The notes below the pieces were generated by a model. It searched no databases, had not been told where the DNA came from, and worked only from the letters and a program-made list of their open reading frames with translations. A program made the translations under genes and the position numbers. From Hydrogenophaga sp. 2FB (GTDB taxonomy: Bacteria > Pseudomonadota > Gammaproteobacteria > Burkholderiales > Burkholderiaceae_C), in the NCBI RefSeq assembly GCF_005503365.1, contig NZ_SCML01000026.1, positions 21,960 to 85,959 on the forward strand: a DNA stretch of 64,000 bases, given 5' to 3'. This document shows, piece by piece, positions 29,416 to 40,400 of this stretch. How positions within the stretch are numbered: position 1 is the first letter of the stretch; every line of letters starts with the position of its first letter.

Positions 29416-31002
29416 ATGCGCGCACTCATTTCTGTCTCCGACAAGACCGGCATCGTCGAACTCGCTCAAGCCCTGCACGGCCTCGGCGTGGCACTCATCT
29501 CCACCGGCGGCACCGCCAAGCTGCTGGCCGACAAAGGCCTGCCCGTCACCGAAGTGGCCGAAGTCACGGGCTTTCCCGAGATGCTCGACGGCCGCGTGAA
29601 GACGCTGCATCCCAAGGTGCACGGCGGCCTGCTTGCGCGCCGCGATCTGCCCGAGCACGTGGCCGCTCTCAAGACCCACGGCATCGACACCATCGACCTG
29701 CTGATCGTCAACCTCTACCCCTTCGAAGCCACGGTGGCCAAGGCCGGCTGCACGCTGGAAGACGCGATCGAGAACATCGACATCGGCGGCCCTGCCATGG
29801 TGCGCAGCGCGGCGAAGAACTGGAAAGACGTGGCGGTGTTGACCGACGCAGCCCAGTACGCCGGTGTGATCGACGAACTCAAGACCAGCGGCAAACTCTC
29901 CGACAAGACGCGTTTTGCGCTGTCGGTGGCCGCGTTCAACCGCATCAGCAACTACGACGCCGCCATCAGCGACTACCTCTCGAGCATCACCTTCGAAGAG
30001 GGCGCGAGCGTGCCGCAGCGCACGATGTTTGCCGCGCAGAGCAACGGCCGCTTCGTCAAGCTGCAAGACCTGCGCTACGGTGAGAACCCCCACCAGAGCG
30101 CAGCCTTCTACCGCGACCTGTACCCAGCGCCCGGTTCGCTGGTGAGCGGGAAGCAGTTGCAAGGCAAGGAGCTGAGCTACAACAACATCGCCGACGCCGA
30201 TGCGGCGTGGGAATGCGTCAAGAGCTTCGATGCGCCTGCGTGCGTGATCGTCAAGCACGCCAACCCTTGCGGCGTGGCCGTGGGCAAGGACCCGCTCGAG
30301 GCCTACAGCAAGGCCTTCCAGACCGATCCCACCAGCGCCTTCGGCGGCATCATCGCGCTCAACCGAACGCTCGATGGCGCGGGCGCGCTGGCGATCAGCA
30401 AACAGTTCGTTGAAGTGCTGATGGCGCCGGGCTACACGGCCGAAGCGCTGGAGGTGTTCAAGGCCAAGGCCAATGTGCGCGTGCTGCAGATCGACCTGCC
30501 GCCCGGGGGCCCCACGCCATGGGACCAAGGCCTCAACTTCATGGACGTCAAACGCGTGGGGTCCGGGCTGTTGATGCAGACCGCCGACAACCACGTGCTC
30601 CAGCGCGCCGATCTGAAAGTCGTGAGCAAGCTGCAGCCGACCGAACAGCAGATTGAAGACCTGCTGTTCGCCTGGAAAGTGGCGAAGTACGTGAAGTCCA
30701 ACGCCATCGTGTTCTGCAAGGACGGCATGACCATGGGCGTGGGCGCCGGTCAGATGAGCCGCCTGGACTCGGCGCGCATCGCCAGCATCAAGGCCGGTCA
30801 CGCCAAGCTGACGCTGCAAGGCACCGCCGTCGCCAGCGATGCCTTCTTCCCGTTCCGCGATGGGTTGGACGTGGTGGTCGACGCGGGTGCGACCTGCGTG
30901 ATCCAGCCCGGTGGCTCGATGCGCGATCAGGAAGTCATCGACGCGGCCGACGAGCGTGGTGTGGTGATGGTGACTTCGGGCGTTCGCCACTTCCGGCACT
31001 GA
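29416..31002 (+). CDS. purH: Bifunctional AICAR formyltransferase/IMP cyclohydrolase
   Basis: Final two steps of purine synthesis in one protein of 528 residues. The N-terminal IMP cyclohydrolase domain starts [19 protein letters not shown] and contains [16 protein letters not shown]. The C-terminal formyltransferase domain has the catalytic [11 protein letters not shown] block and ends SGVRHFRH. The ATG at 29416 is the family start. It closes the dusB-fis-purH run and is followed by a strong terminator. Confidence 0.97.
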   Translation: MRALISVSDKTGIVELAQALHGLGVALISTGGTAKLLADKGLPVTEVAEVTGFPEMLDGRVKTLHPKVHGGLLARRDLPEHVAALKTHGIDTIDLLIVNLYPFEATVAKAGCTLEDAIENIDIGGPAMVRSAAKNWKDVAVLTDAAQYAGVIDELKTSGKLSDKTRFALSVAAFNRISNYDAAISDYLSSITFEEGASVPQRTMFAAQSNGRFVKLQDLRYGENPHQSAAFYRDLYPAPGSLVSGKQLQGKELSYNNIADADAAWECVKSFDAPACVIVKHANPCGVAVGKDPLEAYSKAFQTDPTSAFGGIIALNRTLDGAGALAISKQFVEVLMAPGYTAEALEVFKAKANVRVLQIDLPPGGPTPWDQGLNFMDVKRVGSGLLMQTADNHVLQRADLKVVSKLQPTEQQIEDLLFAWKVAKYVKSNAIVFCKDGMTMGVGAGQMSRLDSARIASIKAGHAKLTLQGTAVASDAFFPFRDGLDVVVDAGATCVIQPGGSMRDQEVIDAADERGVVMVTSGVRHFRH

Positions 31003-31018
31003 ACGGCGCTGCCCCATG

Positions 31019-31049
31019 AAAAATGGCCGGTGATTCACCGGCCATTTTT
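31019..31049. terminator. Bidirectional rho-independent terminator between purH and hemL
   Basis: AAAAATGGCCGGTG, ATT, CACCGGCCATTTTT is a perfect 14-pair hairpin with A and T tracts on both sides. It serves the convergent genes purH and hemL. Confidence 0.92.
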
Positions 31050-31070
31050 CTTTGCGGTCGAGATGCGCGT

Positions 31071-32378
31071 TCAGCGACCCAACTGCTTGAAGATTTCACG
31101 CGCCGCAGCAACCGTTTCTTCGATGTCGTTCGCCGTGTGCGCCGCGCTCACGAACCCGGCCTCGTACAAGGCCGGGGCGATATAGACGCCGCGATCGAGC
31201 AGACCATGGAACAGCGTGTTGAAGCGCGGACCATCGGTGGTCATCACCTTGGCGTAGTTCTGCGGCAACTCGTCAAACAGGAAGAAACCGAACATGCCGC
31301 CTTCGCTATCGCCGCTGAGGGGCACGCCCTCGGCCGCGGCGGCAGACTTCAGGCCGTCAACAAGCGAACGCGTGGTGGCCGAGAGCGCCTCGTAGAACCC
31401 CGGCTTCCTGATTTCGCGCAAGGTCGCCAGGCCGCAGGCCGTGGCCACGGGATTGCCCGACAGGGTGCCGGCCTGGTACACACCACCCAGCGGGGCCAGT
31501 TGCTCCATCACCGCGCGCTTGGCGCCGAACGCGGCCAGCGGCATGCCGCCGCCAATCACCTTGCCCATCACCGTCATGTCGGGCTCGAAGCCCGGGATGA
31601 GTTTCGCGTACACGCTCTGCGCGCTGCCGAGCGCCACGCGGAAACCCGTCATCACCTCGTCAAAGGCGAGCAGTGCGCCGTGCTGCGTGCACAGCTCGCG
31701 GCAGCGCTTCATGAAAGGCACGCCGGCGCGCACGAAGTTCATGTTGCCCGCGATCGGTTCGATGATCAGGCAGGCGACGTCGGCGCCATGCTCGGCGAAC
31801 GCGGCTTCCAGCTGTTCGATGTTGTTGTACTCCAGCACCAGCGTGTGCTGCACCACCTCGGGTGGCACGCCGGCGCTGGTCGGGTTGCCGAACGTGGCCA
31901 GTCCCGAACCCGCCTTCACCAGCAGCGCGTCCGCATGGCCGTGGTAGCAGCCCTCGAACTTGATGATCTTCTTGCGCCCGGTGGCGCCGCGCGCCAGGCG
32001 GATCGTGCTCATGCCCGCCTCGGTGCCCGAGCTGACCAGCCGCACCATGTCGATGCTGGGCACGAGTTCGATGATGGCCTCGGCCAGCTCCACTTCACGC
32101 TCGGTCGGTGCGCCGTACGAGAAACCTTCGAGCACGGCTTTCTGCACCGCTTCCACCACGGCCGGATGGCCATGGCCCAGGATCATCGGACCCCAGGATC
32201 CGATGTAGTCGATGTAACGCTTGCCATTGGCATCCCAGAAGTAAGCCCCTTGCGCGCGCTGCACGAAACGGGGCGTGCCGCCCACGGCACGGAATGCGCG
32301 AACGGGCGAGTTCACGCCGCCGGGAATCAGCGCCTTGGCGCGGTCGAAGAGTTGCTGGTTGCGGTCGGTCGTGGTCAT
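31071..32378 (-). CDS. hemL: Glutamate-1-semialdehyde 2,1-aminomutase
   Basis: PLP enzyme of 435 residues converting glutamate-1-semialdehyde to 5-aminolevulinate for tetrapyrrole synthesis by the C5 pathway. The start [21 protein letters not shown] and the blocks [38 protein letters not shown] and the lysine-containing [14 protein letters not shown] are diagnostic. It follows thiD by 13 bases on the same strand. Confidence 0.97.
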   Translation of the reverse strand: MTTTDRNQQLFDRAKALIPGGVNSPVRAFRAVGGTPRFVQRAQGAYFWDANGKRYIDYIGSWGPMILGHGHPAVVEAVQKAVLEGFSYGAPTEREVELAEAIIELVPSIDMVRLVSSGTEAGMSTIRLARGATGRKKIIKFEGCYHGHADALLVKAGSGLATFGNPTSAGVPPEVVQHTLVLEYNNIEQLEAAFAEHGADVACLIIEPIAGNMNFVRAGVPFMKRCRELCTQHGALLAFDEVMTGFRVALGSAQSVYAKLIPGFEPDMTVMGKVIGGGMPLAAFGAKRAVMEQLAPLGGVYQAGTLSGNPVATACGLATLREIRKPGFYEALSATTRSLVDGLKSAAAAEGVPLSGDSEGGMFGFFLFDELPQNYAKVMTTDGPRFNTLFHGLLDRGVYIAPALYEAGFVSAAHTANDIEETVAAAREIFKQLGR

Positions 32379-32391
32379 GGGGCGCTGAGCG

Positions 32392-33333
32392 TCAGTGTCG
32401 TGTGGTGTCCAGAGGGAAATCGTCTGCGTCGAGCGTGCTGTCGGTCGCCGTTTCGGTCAGCGGCGCATCTTCGCCATCGTCCTCGTCGTGCGCCCAGAAA
32501 AGCCGATCGGGCACGGCGTGGCCCATGCCAGGCTGGAAGCCGGCATCCAGGCACTGGTCCAGATAGGTCAGCGCCTCGGCGCAGGCCGACTGCAGGTCGC
32601 TGCCGCCTGCGATCAGGGCACACAGGGCGGCGGACAGCGTGTCGCCCGCACCAGAGAAAGTGGCTTCGAAGCGCTCGTAGCGGGCTGTGGCGAGCACCGT
32701 TTCGGGTGTGGTCAGGTGGCTTTCCAGGTACTGGTCGGCGGCATTGAAGCCGGTGACCAACGTGTAGGGCACGCCGTGCACGGCCGCGGCGCGCGCCACC
32801 TCGCGCGGGCTTGGGGGGCGGTCCCCTTCCCACTCGGGCAGCAGCCAGCGAGACAGGGTGCTGTGGTTGCCAACCAGCACGGTGGTCTGCGGCAGCAGCA
32901 ACTCGACGCACGCGTCCAGGTAAGTCTCGATCGCCAGTTCGTCCCACCACGACAAGTCCGGCATGTAGGTGATCACCGGCACATCGGAATAGTCGGTGGT
33001 GATCTCCGCGATGGCGCTCAGGTTTTCAGGGCTGCCCACGAAGCCGACCTTGAAGGCCAACACCGGCATGTCTTCGAGCGCGCATCGGGCCTGATCGGCC
33101 ACCGCCTCTTCGTCGAACGCGATGTGATCGTGAATGTCCGACGTATCGCGCACATAAGCCCCCGTCACGACCGCCAGCACATGGGCCGAGGCACTCGACA
33201 TGGCCGTGATGTCCGCGCTCAACCCGCCCGCGCCACTGGGGTCGCTGGCGTTGAAGGTCATCACGCAGGGAAGAGAGTTTTCGCCAGGACTTTCGACCGG
33301 GGTGCGCACGGAGGATTCGGGTGTATCGGGCAT
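32392..33333 (-). CDS. thiD: Hydroxymethylpyrimidine/phosphomethylpyrimidine kinase, divergent type
   Basis: Ribokinase-fold kinase of 313 residues in thiamine synthesis. Substrate-binding [15 protein letters not shown] and the anion-hole/catalytic [10 protein letters not shown] motif are present, as is [10 protein letters not shown]. The usual DPVM segment is replaced by [11 protein letters not shown], and a 40-residue acidic tail ([10 protein letters not shown]) is added, so it is a divergent ThiD. I start at the ATG at 33333; the open frame reaches further but lacks family features. It is upstream of hemL and divergent from rubredoxin. No other thi genes are near. Confidence 0.82.
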   Translation of the reverse strand: MPDTPESSVRTPVESPGENSLPCVMTFNASDPSGAGGLSADITAMSSASAHVLAVVTGAYVRDTSDIHDHIAFDEEAVADQARCALEDMPVLAFKVGFVGSPENLSAIAEITTDYSDVPVITYMPDLSWWDELAIETYLDACVELLLPQTTVLVGNHSTLSRWLLPEWEGDRPPSPREVARAAAVHGVPYTLVTGFNAADQYLESHLTTPETVLATARYERFEATFSGAGDTLSAALCALIAGGSDLQSACAEALTYLDQCLDAGFQPGMGHAVPDRLFWAHDEDDGEDAPLTETATDSTLDADDFPLDTTRH

Positions 33334-33496
33334 GGAGGTCGATGGAGAAAGGGGTGGCGCAACGGTCGCTTGAACGAGGGTGGACGCGCGAGTGTGGCGG
33401 TGTCGACAGCCGGTGCCACTGGCTTGCGGAGCGGCGCAGCGTGGCACAGAGGGCTCGATACAATGGTTGCATTCTAAGACAATGCCCCCTATAACT

Positions 33497-33670
33497 ATGA
33501 GCGAACCCAAGACTTGGATGTGCCTGATTTGCGGCTGGATTTACGACGAAGCCGAGGGTGCTCCTGATCATGGCGTCGCAGCAGGAACGCCCTGGGCCGA
33601 AGTGCCGATGAACTGGACCTGCCCCGAGTGCGGCGCCCGCAAGGAAGACTTCGAGATGGTGCAGATCTGA
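33497..33670 (+). CDS. Rubredoxin
   Basis: Single-iron electron carrier of 57 residues. The four cysteine ligands are in CLICGW (residues 9 and 12) and CPECGAR (residues 42 and 45), and the conserved aromatic and WAEVP core is present. The ATG at 33497 gives the usual N-terminus MSEPKTWMC; an ATG five codons upstream is also in frame. It is divergent from thiD and lies 94 bases before pilG, an arrangement common in Betaproteobacteria. A candidate -10, TACAAT, is at 33459-33464. Confidence 0.94.
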   Translation: MSEPKTWMCLICGWIYDEAEGAPDHGVAAGTPWAEVPMNWTCPECGARKEDFEMVQI

Positions 33671-33764
33671 TCTGAACAGGTGCATCTGGTCTCGTTGCGA
33701 ATCCGCCCCCCGCTCTCGCAAATTTTGCATCCCTGGCCCGCCTACCTTCTGGAGCAAGTGAACC

Positions 33765-34160
33765 GTGAGCACAACGCCTGCACTCAAAGTCCTGGTGGTC
33801 GATGACAGCAATACCATTCGCCGCAGCGCCGAGATCTTCCTCAAGCAGGGCGGGCACGAAGTGCTTCTGGCAGATGACGGGTTCGATGCGCTTGCCAAGA
33901 TCAACGACTATCAGCCTGATCTGGTGTTTTGCGACATCCTCATGCCACGACTCGATGGCTACCAGACCTGCGCGATCATCAAGCGCAACGCCCGATTTGC
34001 GAATATTCCTGTGGTCATGCTGTCATCCAAGGATGGCGTTTTCGACAAAGCCCGTGGCCGTATGGTGGGCTCACAGGACTACCTCACCAAACCCTTCACC
34101 AAAGACCAGCTTCTGCATGCCGTGCAGCAGTTTGGCGCCAACCTCACTGGAGCCGTGTGA
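33765..34160 (+). CDS. pilG: Twitching motility response regulator PilG
   Basis: Single-domain CheY-like regulator of 131 residues. The acidic pocket is VVDDSN, the phospho-acceptor Asp is in VFCDILMPRLDGYQ, and the conserved Lys is in YLTKPF. The start is GTG at 33765, preceded by GGAGCAAGTGAACC. It is the first gene of the pil chemosensory operon controlling type IV pilus extension. The stop overlaps the pilH start (TGATG). Confidence 0.94.
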   Translation: MSTTPALKVLVVDDSNTIRRSAEIFLKQGGHEVLLADDGFDALAKINDYQPDLVFCDILMPRLDGYQTCAIIKRNARFANIPVVMLSSKDGVFDKARGRMVGSQDYLTKPFTKDQLLHAVQQFGANLTGAV

Positions 34161-34525
34161 TGCCCATCCGCAAAATTCTCGTCGTTGACGATTCGAAAAC
34201 CGAGCTGATGGTTTTGTCCGATCTTTTGAGCAAAAACGGCTACATCGTTGGCACCGCCGAGAATTCGGACGAGGCCTTTCGTCGGCTTGGTGAGGAAAAG
34301 CCCGACTTGATCCTCATGGACGTCGTGATGCCCGGTCAGAATGGATTCCAGTTGACGCGTGCCATCACGCGCGACCCTCAGTTTTCGAGCATCCCCATCA
34401 TCATGTGCACAAGCAAGAACCTGGAGACCGACCGAGTTTGGGGTATGCGCCAAGGTGCTCGTGATTACGTCACCAAGCCGGTGGACGCGGAAGAACTCCT
34501 GTCAAAAATTCGCGCGCTGGGATAA
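34160..34525 (+). CDS. pilH: Twitching motility response regulator PilH
   Basis: Single-domain CheY-like regulator of 121 residues. The acidic pocket is VVDDSKTE, the phospho-acceptor Asp is in LILMDVVMPGQNGF, and the Lys is in YVTKPVD. In the Pil/Chp system PilH acts with PilG, with roles in pilus retraction and as a phosphate sink. The start overlaps the pilG stop and pilI follows 29 bases later. Confidence 0.94.
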   Translation: MPIRKILVVDDSKTELMVLSDLLSKNGYIVGTAENSDEAFRRLGEEKPDLILMDVVMPGQNGFQLTRAITRDPQFSSIPIIMCTSKNLETDRVWGMRQGARDYVTKPVDAEELLSKIRALG

Positions 34526-34554
34526 ACGCAGTACACGAACCCAACCCACCGAGC

Positions 34555-35094
34555 ATGGCCAAGCGTCAATCACTCAAGGAGCTCCAGGAACGATTGGCGC
34601 AGCGTTTGACGGCCGCCAAGACGGAGGCCGTCACGGCGACCTGGCTTGCGGTAGAAGCCAATGGCCGGCGCTACCTTCTCCCCTTGGTGCAATCGGGTGA
34701 GATTTTCCCCTGGTCTCCGGTGCAGCGCGTGCCGTACACCAAGCCCTGGTATGCCGGCGTTGCCGGCTTGCGCGGTGGTCTGCACGGTGTGATCGATCTG
34801 GCGTGTCTGGTGGAATCCACCGCCGCATGGGCTGCGACGTCCTCCGTTGACCGAATTACTTCCGAATCGCGCCTGATCAGTTTGCATGCCGCGTTGAGCG
34901 TCAATGCGGTGATCTGGATCGATCGTTTGTTGGGCTTGCGCAACCTCTCGATGTTTGCCTCCGCCGGTGCCAATCCTGTGGACGCCCCCTCTTATTTCAC
35001 CCGCACGCTGGTGGACCTGCAAGGCCAGGTGTGGCAAGAGTTGGATTTGCAATCGCTCGTGGCTGAGCCTGAATTTCTGGCGATTGCAGCCTGA
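34555..35094 (+). CDS. pilI: CheW-like adaptor PilI
   Basis: CheW-domain protein of 179 residues that would link the PilJ receptor to the PilL kinase. Conserved CheW elements are YLLPLVQSGEIFPW, PVQRVPYTKPWYAGVAGLRGGLHGVIDL and the last strand. A 25-residue helical extension precedes the domain. The usual GxxLPVVDL is GLHGVIDLACLVE here. It lies between pilH and pilJ in the operon. Confidence 0.9.
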   Translation: MAKRQSLKELQERLAQRLTAAKTEAVTATWLAVEANGRRYLLPLVQSGEIFPWSPVQRVPYTKPWYAGVAGLRGGLHGVIDLACLVESTAAWAATSSVDRITSESRLISLHAALSVNAVIWIDRLLGLRNLSMFASAGANPVDAPSYFTRTLVDLQGQVWQELDLQSLVAEPEFLAIAA

Positions 35095-35158
35095 CGGTTG
35101 AGCCCGCGGACCCCACGAGGTCCTTTTGTCATTCTGTTTTCAGTTGGAAGGTTATTAC

Positions 35159-37411
35159 ATGGCCATGCTTGATCGATTCCAGGGATTCTTCAAAAAGAAT
35201 GCCGGAGACGAACCCGACCTCTCCAACGCAACCGACCAAGAAGTGGCCGAACTCGCCGCCGCCAGGCTGAAGCTCAATCCCGCCGCGGATGGCGGCGCGG
35301 GCAATGCGATGGTGGACGACCGCGAAGACGGTGCCGAGCAGGCCGGAATTGTGTCGCTGCCCTTGCTGGGGCGGCGTCGTGCAGATCAGCACCAGCGCAC
35401 GTTGGCCGTGTTGCTCGCCGCCGGTCTGGTGGTGCTGGGCGCAGTGACCTTCTTTGTCCTGAGTCAAACCGAAAAAGTCGGGCAACAGGTGGCGGCCAGT
35501 GGTCAGGCGCTGATGCAGTCTCAACGTTTGGCAAAGAGTGTTTCTCAGGCGCTGATTGGCAGTCCGGCCGCGTTTCCCGAAGTGAAAGACAGTTCGGACG
35601 TGATGGCTCGAACGTTGCGGGGTTTGAAGCAAGGCGACACGGAGTTGTCGCTCCGCGCACTGGGCGATGACTACGCCGGCCAGCTGGATGAGCTCTTGCC
35701 CAAGATCGATCTGGCTGAACGCAATGCTTCGGCAGTGCTGGCCCAGCAGAGCATCCTGACCCAGGTGGGCAATGCCTTGCGCACCATCAACCGCCAGTCG
35801 TCGGATTTGCTGGAAGTCGCCGAAACCATTTCCTCGTTGAAGCTCCAGCAGAATGCCCCTCCCGCTGAAATCTCCGCGGCAGGCCAACTCGTGATGTTGA
35901 CGCAGCGCATCGGCAAATCGGCCAACGAATTCCTGACCATGGAGGGGGTGAGCCCCGAGGCGGTGTTCTTGTTGGGTAAGGACTTGAACACGTTCAAGGA
36001 AATCTCCGAAGGTTTGCTTAACGGCAGCGAGGAATTGCGCCTTGCGCCAGCGCGTGACCCGCAGATTCGTGATCGCCTGAGTGCTCTGCTGAAGCTGTAC
36101 GAGGCCACCCGTGTCGAATCCAGCGCGATTCTGGGCAATTTGCAGGGGCTGGTGGCTGCTCGTGAAGCACAGACCGGCATCATCGCCGATAGCGAACCGC
36201 TGCGCCTTGGTCTGGAAAAACTGCAAAGCGACCTGTCGTCACGTTCCGGCCTGGGCGGTGGAGAGTTTCTGGCGCTGTTGTTCTCCGCCGTGTTCGCTCT
36301 GCTGTGCGCGGCAGGCTTGGCCTATGTGCAGTTGCAAGACAGTCGCCAACGTCAGTTGACGGCTGAATCTCAGCGGCTCAACGCGGAGGCCCAGGAACAG
36401 GATGCCAAACGTGTCAACGATGCGAACCAGGCCGCCATTCTCCGGTTGATGAACGAACTCCAGACAGTGGCCGAAGGCGATCTGACCCAGGAGGCCACGG
36501 TGACGGAGGACATCACCGGCGCCATCGCCGACTCGGTGAACTACACGGTTGAGGAACTGCGCTCGCTGGTGGGCAACGTGCAGGCCACGGCAACGCGTGT
36601 GGCGCAAACGACGTCCGCGGTGGAAAACACGTCTACCGAACTGTTGGCCGCTTCCACAGAGCAGTTGCGCGAAATTCGCGAAACCGGCCAGTCGGTGTTG
36701 GACATGGCGCAGCGCATCAACGAGGTGTCCGGTCAAGCGCAAGAATCAGCGACGGTGGCGCGTGCTTCTCTGCAGGCCGCCGAATCCGGTTTGCAGGCAG
36801 TGCAGGACACCATCGGGGGCATGAACGCGATCCGAGACCAGATCCAGGAAACGTCCAAACGCATCAAACGACTGGGTGAATCGTCGCAGGAGATTGGTGA
36901 AATCACGGAACTGATTTCGGACATTACCGAACAGACCAACGTGCTGGCGCTCAACGCCGCCATTCAAGCGGCATCCGCCGGTGAAGCTGGTCGTGGCTTT
37001 TCGGTGGTGGCGGAAGAAGTGCAACGGTTGGCCGAGCGTTCCGCCGACGCCACGCGCCAGATCGCGGCGCTGGTGAAGGCCATTCAAACCGACACACAGG
37101 ATGCGGTGGCCGCCATGGAGCGTTCAACGCAGGGCGTGGTCGAAGGAGCCAAGCTGTCAGACAACGCAGGTACTGCGCTGTCGGAGATTGACCGCGTTTC
37201 GCGTCGACTTGCCGAGCTGATCGAACAGATCTCCAGCGCCACCTCCCGGGAAGCCGATTCGGCCAACGAGGTGGCCGGCAACATTCAACACATCTTCGCG
37301 GTGACGGAGCAGACCGGTGAAGGTACGCGCTCGACCGCGCAGCAGGTGCGTGAGCTTTCTGCCATGGCCGAGGAACTTCGTCAGTCGGTGGCCCGATTCA
37401 AGATCGCGTAA
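35159..37411 (+). CDS. pilJ: Methyl-accepting chemotaxis receptor PilJ
   Basis: Type IV pilus chemoreceptor of 750 residues. There is an N-terminal cytoplasmic stretch of about 80 residues, a transmembrane helix (TLAVLLAAGLVVLGAVTFF), two PilJ sensing modules in the periplasm, and a second helix near residues 369-391 (FLALLFSAVFALLCAAGLAY). A HAMP-like segment and the MCP signalling domain follow, with the hairpin tip EQTNVLALNAAIQAASAGEA. The ATG at 35159 follows GGAAGGTTATTAC. No C-terminal receptor-methylase pentapeptide is seen, and no pilK/cheB genes are nearby. Confidence 0.94.
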   Translation: MAMLDRFQGFFKKNAGDEPDLSNATDQEVAELAAARLKLNPAADGGAGNAMVDDREDGAEQAGIVSLPLLGRRRADQHQRTLAVLLAAGLVVLGAVTFFVLSQTEKVGQQVAASGQALMQSQRLAKSVSQALIGSPAAFPEVKDSSDVMARTLRGLKQGDTELSLRALGDDYAGQLDELLPKIDLAERNASAVLAQQSILTQVGNALRTINRQSSDLLEVAETISSLKLQQNAPPAEISAAGQLVMLTQRIGKSANEFLTMEGVSPEAVFLLGKDLNTFKEISEGLLNGSEELRLAPARDPQIRDRLSALLKLYEATRVESSAILGNLQGLVAAREAQTGIIADSEPLRLGLEKLQSDLSSRSGLGGGEFLALLFSAVFALLCAAGLAYVQLQDSRQRQLTAESQRLNAEAQEQDAKRVNDANQAAILRLMNELQTVAEGDLTQEATVTEDITGAIADSVNYTVEELRSLVGNVQATATRVAQTTSAVENTSTELLAASTEQLREIRETGQSVLDMAQRINEVSGQAQESATVARASLQAAESGLQAVQDTIGGMNAIRDQIQETSKRIKRLGESSQEIGEITELISDITEQTNVLALNAAIQAASAGEAGRGFSVVAEEVQRLAERSADATRQIAALVKAIQTDTQDAVAAMERSTQGVVEGAKLSDNAGTALSEIDRVSRRLAELIEQISSATSREADSANEVAGNIQHIFAVTEQTGEGTRSTAQQVRELSAMAEELRQSVARFKIA

Positions 37412-37455
37412 CACCGGCCCGTGCCTGTCCGTCTGTGTAAACCCACTGGAAGAAC

Positions 37456-40400
37456 ATGTTCGACACCGTCACCGACACCGACAGCCTGAACGTGGATACG
37501 CCGGTTGCCGATCTTGGCCCGCTGGCGTGGGTCTTTGAGGAGTTGCGCAAGTCGCTGGATGGCGCCAACAAGGCCGTCAAACGTTTTGTGCGAGAGACCG
37601 AGCAATCGCGTAACAACGATCTCGAGGCGGTGGACCCAGGCTCTCTGCGGTTGGCGCGCCAACAATTGCACCAGGCCGTGGGCGCTCTTGAGATGGTGGG
37701 GCTGGGCGGGCCCGCGCAAGTGCTGCGCGCGATGGAAGCGGCGGTTCAGCGCTTCGTGCAACGGCCCAACACCTGCACGGAAGAGGCGGCCAGCAAGGTT
37801 GAGCGGGCCAGTTTTGCGCTGATCGAATACCTCGAAGCTGTGCTGAACAACAAGCCGATGCAACCGGTGGCGCTGTTCTCTCAATACCGTGACGTGCAGG
37901 AATTGGCTGCTGCGGAGCGCACTCATCCCGCCGATCTCTGGACTTTCGAACACCGTGGGGTGGAGCTGGCTGCTGCGCCTGGGGTTACTCCATTGCAATG
38001 CAATGCTGCGATCCGTTCGCTGTTCGATCGCCTGGTGTTGCTCGTGGTCAAAACCCAAAGTGTGGCGGCGGCCAGCCAGTTGGCGAAGCTCAGTGCGGGG
38101 TTGTCGGCGGGCACCGAAGATCCGCGCGCACGTACTTTCTGGCGCGTGTCCGCAGGCTACTTTGAGGCCGTTGCGCATCTTTTGGTGCCGGCGGACGTTT
38201 ATGTCAAGCGCGCCACATCGCGCATCCTCCTGCAGTTCGCCAACCTGGCGCAGGGCAAGCCCCAGGTGTCAGAGACCTTGCTGCACGACCTGCTGTTCTT
38301 TTGTGCGCAGCCCGTCAGCGTATCGGCAGCCACAACCCCTCAACTGGCTGCGGTGCGTGCCGCGTTTGGTTTGGGCAAGCTGCCGTCGGTGGACTACCAG
38401 CAGGCCACGCTGGGGCGCTATGACCCGGCGATCCTCGCACAAGCCCGCAAGCGAATTCATGCTGCCAAGGAGGCGTGGTCCCTGTACTCCGGTGGGGATA
38501 ACAGCCGTGCTCGACAGGTGGTAGACCAATTCAGCTTGATCGGGGACTCTCTGCTCAAGCTGCATCCAGCCAGTACGGTGCTGGCCCAGGCATTGATCAA
38601 GGCGGCCGATCAGGCCGTGCAAGAAGCGAGCGGTGCAGTGCGCCCTGAGCTCGCCATGGAAGTCGCCACCACCACGTTGTACCTTGAGGCCGCCTTCGAA
38701 GATTTCGACCCCAGTGCTCCCGAGTTCACCGAGCGCACGCTGGCCTTGGCCGAACGGCTTGAGGCCGTGTTGGCGGGGCAACCGGCGCGGCCACTGGACG
38801 CCTGGATGGAGCAACTCTATCGCCGGGTGAGCGACCGCCAGACCATGGGCAGTGTGGTCGGCGAGATCAAGGTGTCCTTGGGCGAGGTCGAAAAATCGCT
38901 CGACCAGTTCTTCCGCAACCCACAGGAAAAGGCGGGTTTGCATCTGGCGGTGTCCCAACTGGCACAGATGCGCGGCGTGCTCTCCGTGCTGGGGCTTGAA
39001 CAGGCGGTGCAGACGGTTGTGCGCATGCGCACCACGGTCGAGCAAATCCTCGACACGGAAGTCGACGAAGCGATGGCCCGCGAAGCGGGCACGTTCCAGC
39101 AACTGGGCAACAACCTCAGTGCGATGAGTTTTCTGGTGGACATGCTCAACTACCAGCCCGCACTGGCGAAGAAGCTGTTCGTATTTGACGAAGCGAAGGG
39201 CGAATTGCTCCCGCTGATGGGACGTGTTGCGAGCGCGGAACCCTTGCACCAACCGTCGCGCGACGAGGCGCAAGCCATCAGCGAAGGCGTCCAGCGCGTG
39301 GTCGAGGGTGTTCAGGGTGGCCTCAGCTTGGTCGATCTGAGCGAGCAGTTGGACTCGTTGGCCGATCAGGCCTCGCTGGCCGAACAATCCGGGGTGGCTC
39401 GCGCAGCCCGCGAGGCGGCCGAGGCTGTCGTCAATGACCATGCGGCGGTGGGTGCGCAGGCGCTGGTCGGTTTGTCGGAAACGTCCAACAACGCTCGTGT
39501 TGTGGAGCCCGTCGCTCCGACCGAGGAAGACAACGACGAAGACGATCTGCTCGATATCTTTCTTGAGGAAGCCCGCGAGGTTGTTGGCAATGGCCTGGAT
39601 GCGGTGTCGCATTTGCAGGCCCAACCCAGCGATCTCGAACACCTCACCACTTTGCGGCGTGCTTTTCACACGCTCAAGGGCAGTTCGCGCATGGTGGGTC
39701 TGGACGAGTTTGGTGAAGCCGCCTGGGCGATGGAGCAGTTGCTCAACACCGTGTTGGCCGAACAGCGTCCCGCGAGCCAGCCGCTGTTGACCTTGGCCGC
39801 TGAGGCGATGAACGAATTTGCGCGGTGGGTTGACGAGATCTCTGCACGTGGCCCCACATCGCGGCGCTCGCAGCCCTTCCGCGCCAGCGCCGAGGCGCTG
39901 CGTGACCATGGCCAATACCTTCCCTTGGCGCAGGTGGCGCCTGAGGTCGAGGCACCCGTGTCGAGTGAAGCGCATGCGCTTCAAGACGCGCCAACAGAGC
40001 TGACGGTCGTCGAAACGGCGTCGGATGAAGTGGCCGATGCTGCACCGGTTGTCGACAACAGCGGTATCGCGACGACCTCTGAGATGGACGCCGTGCCCTC
40101 GGACACGCCGCAGCCGTTGCTGGACGACACCGTGGCACCGGAACAGGCCGCCATGCTGGCCGACATCGATTTCGGTAGCCTTGAGGCGTTGTCGTCGAAC
40201 GAACCCGTCGCCGCGAGTACCGCACCGATCGAAGCGACCGAGCTTGTCGAAGTTGTTGAGCTCGCACCAACGGGAGCCAAGACGGTTGTGGGCGACGACA
40301 TCGACGCGCCTGAGCCGACGCCTGAACCTGAACCTGAACCTGAACCTGAACCTGAACCTGAACCTGAACCTGAACCTGAACCTGAACCTGAACCTGAACC

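Noticed and set aside
33334..33496. TPP riboswitch upstream of thiD
   Set aside because: I searched for the THI-box core (CTGAGA with a downstream ACCTGATCTGG-like segment) on the minus strand and did not see it.
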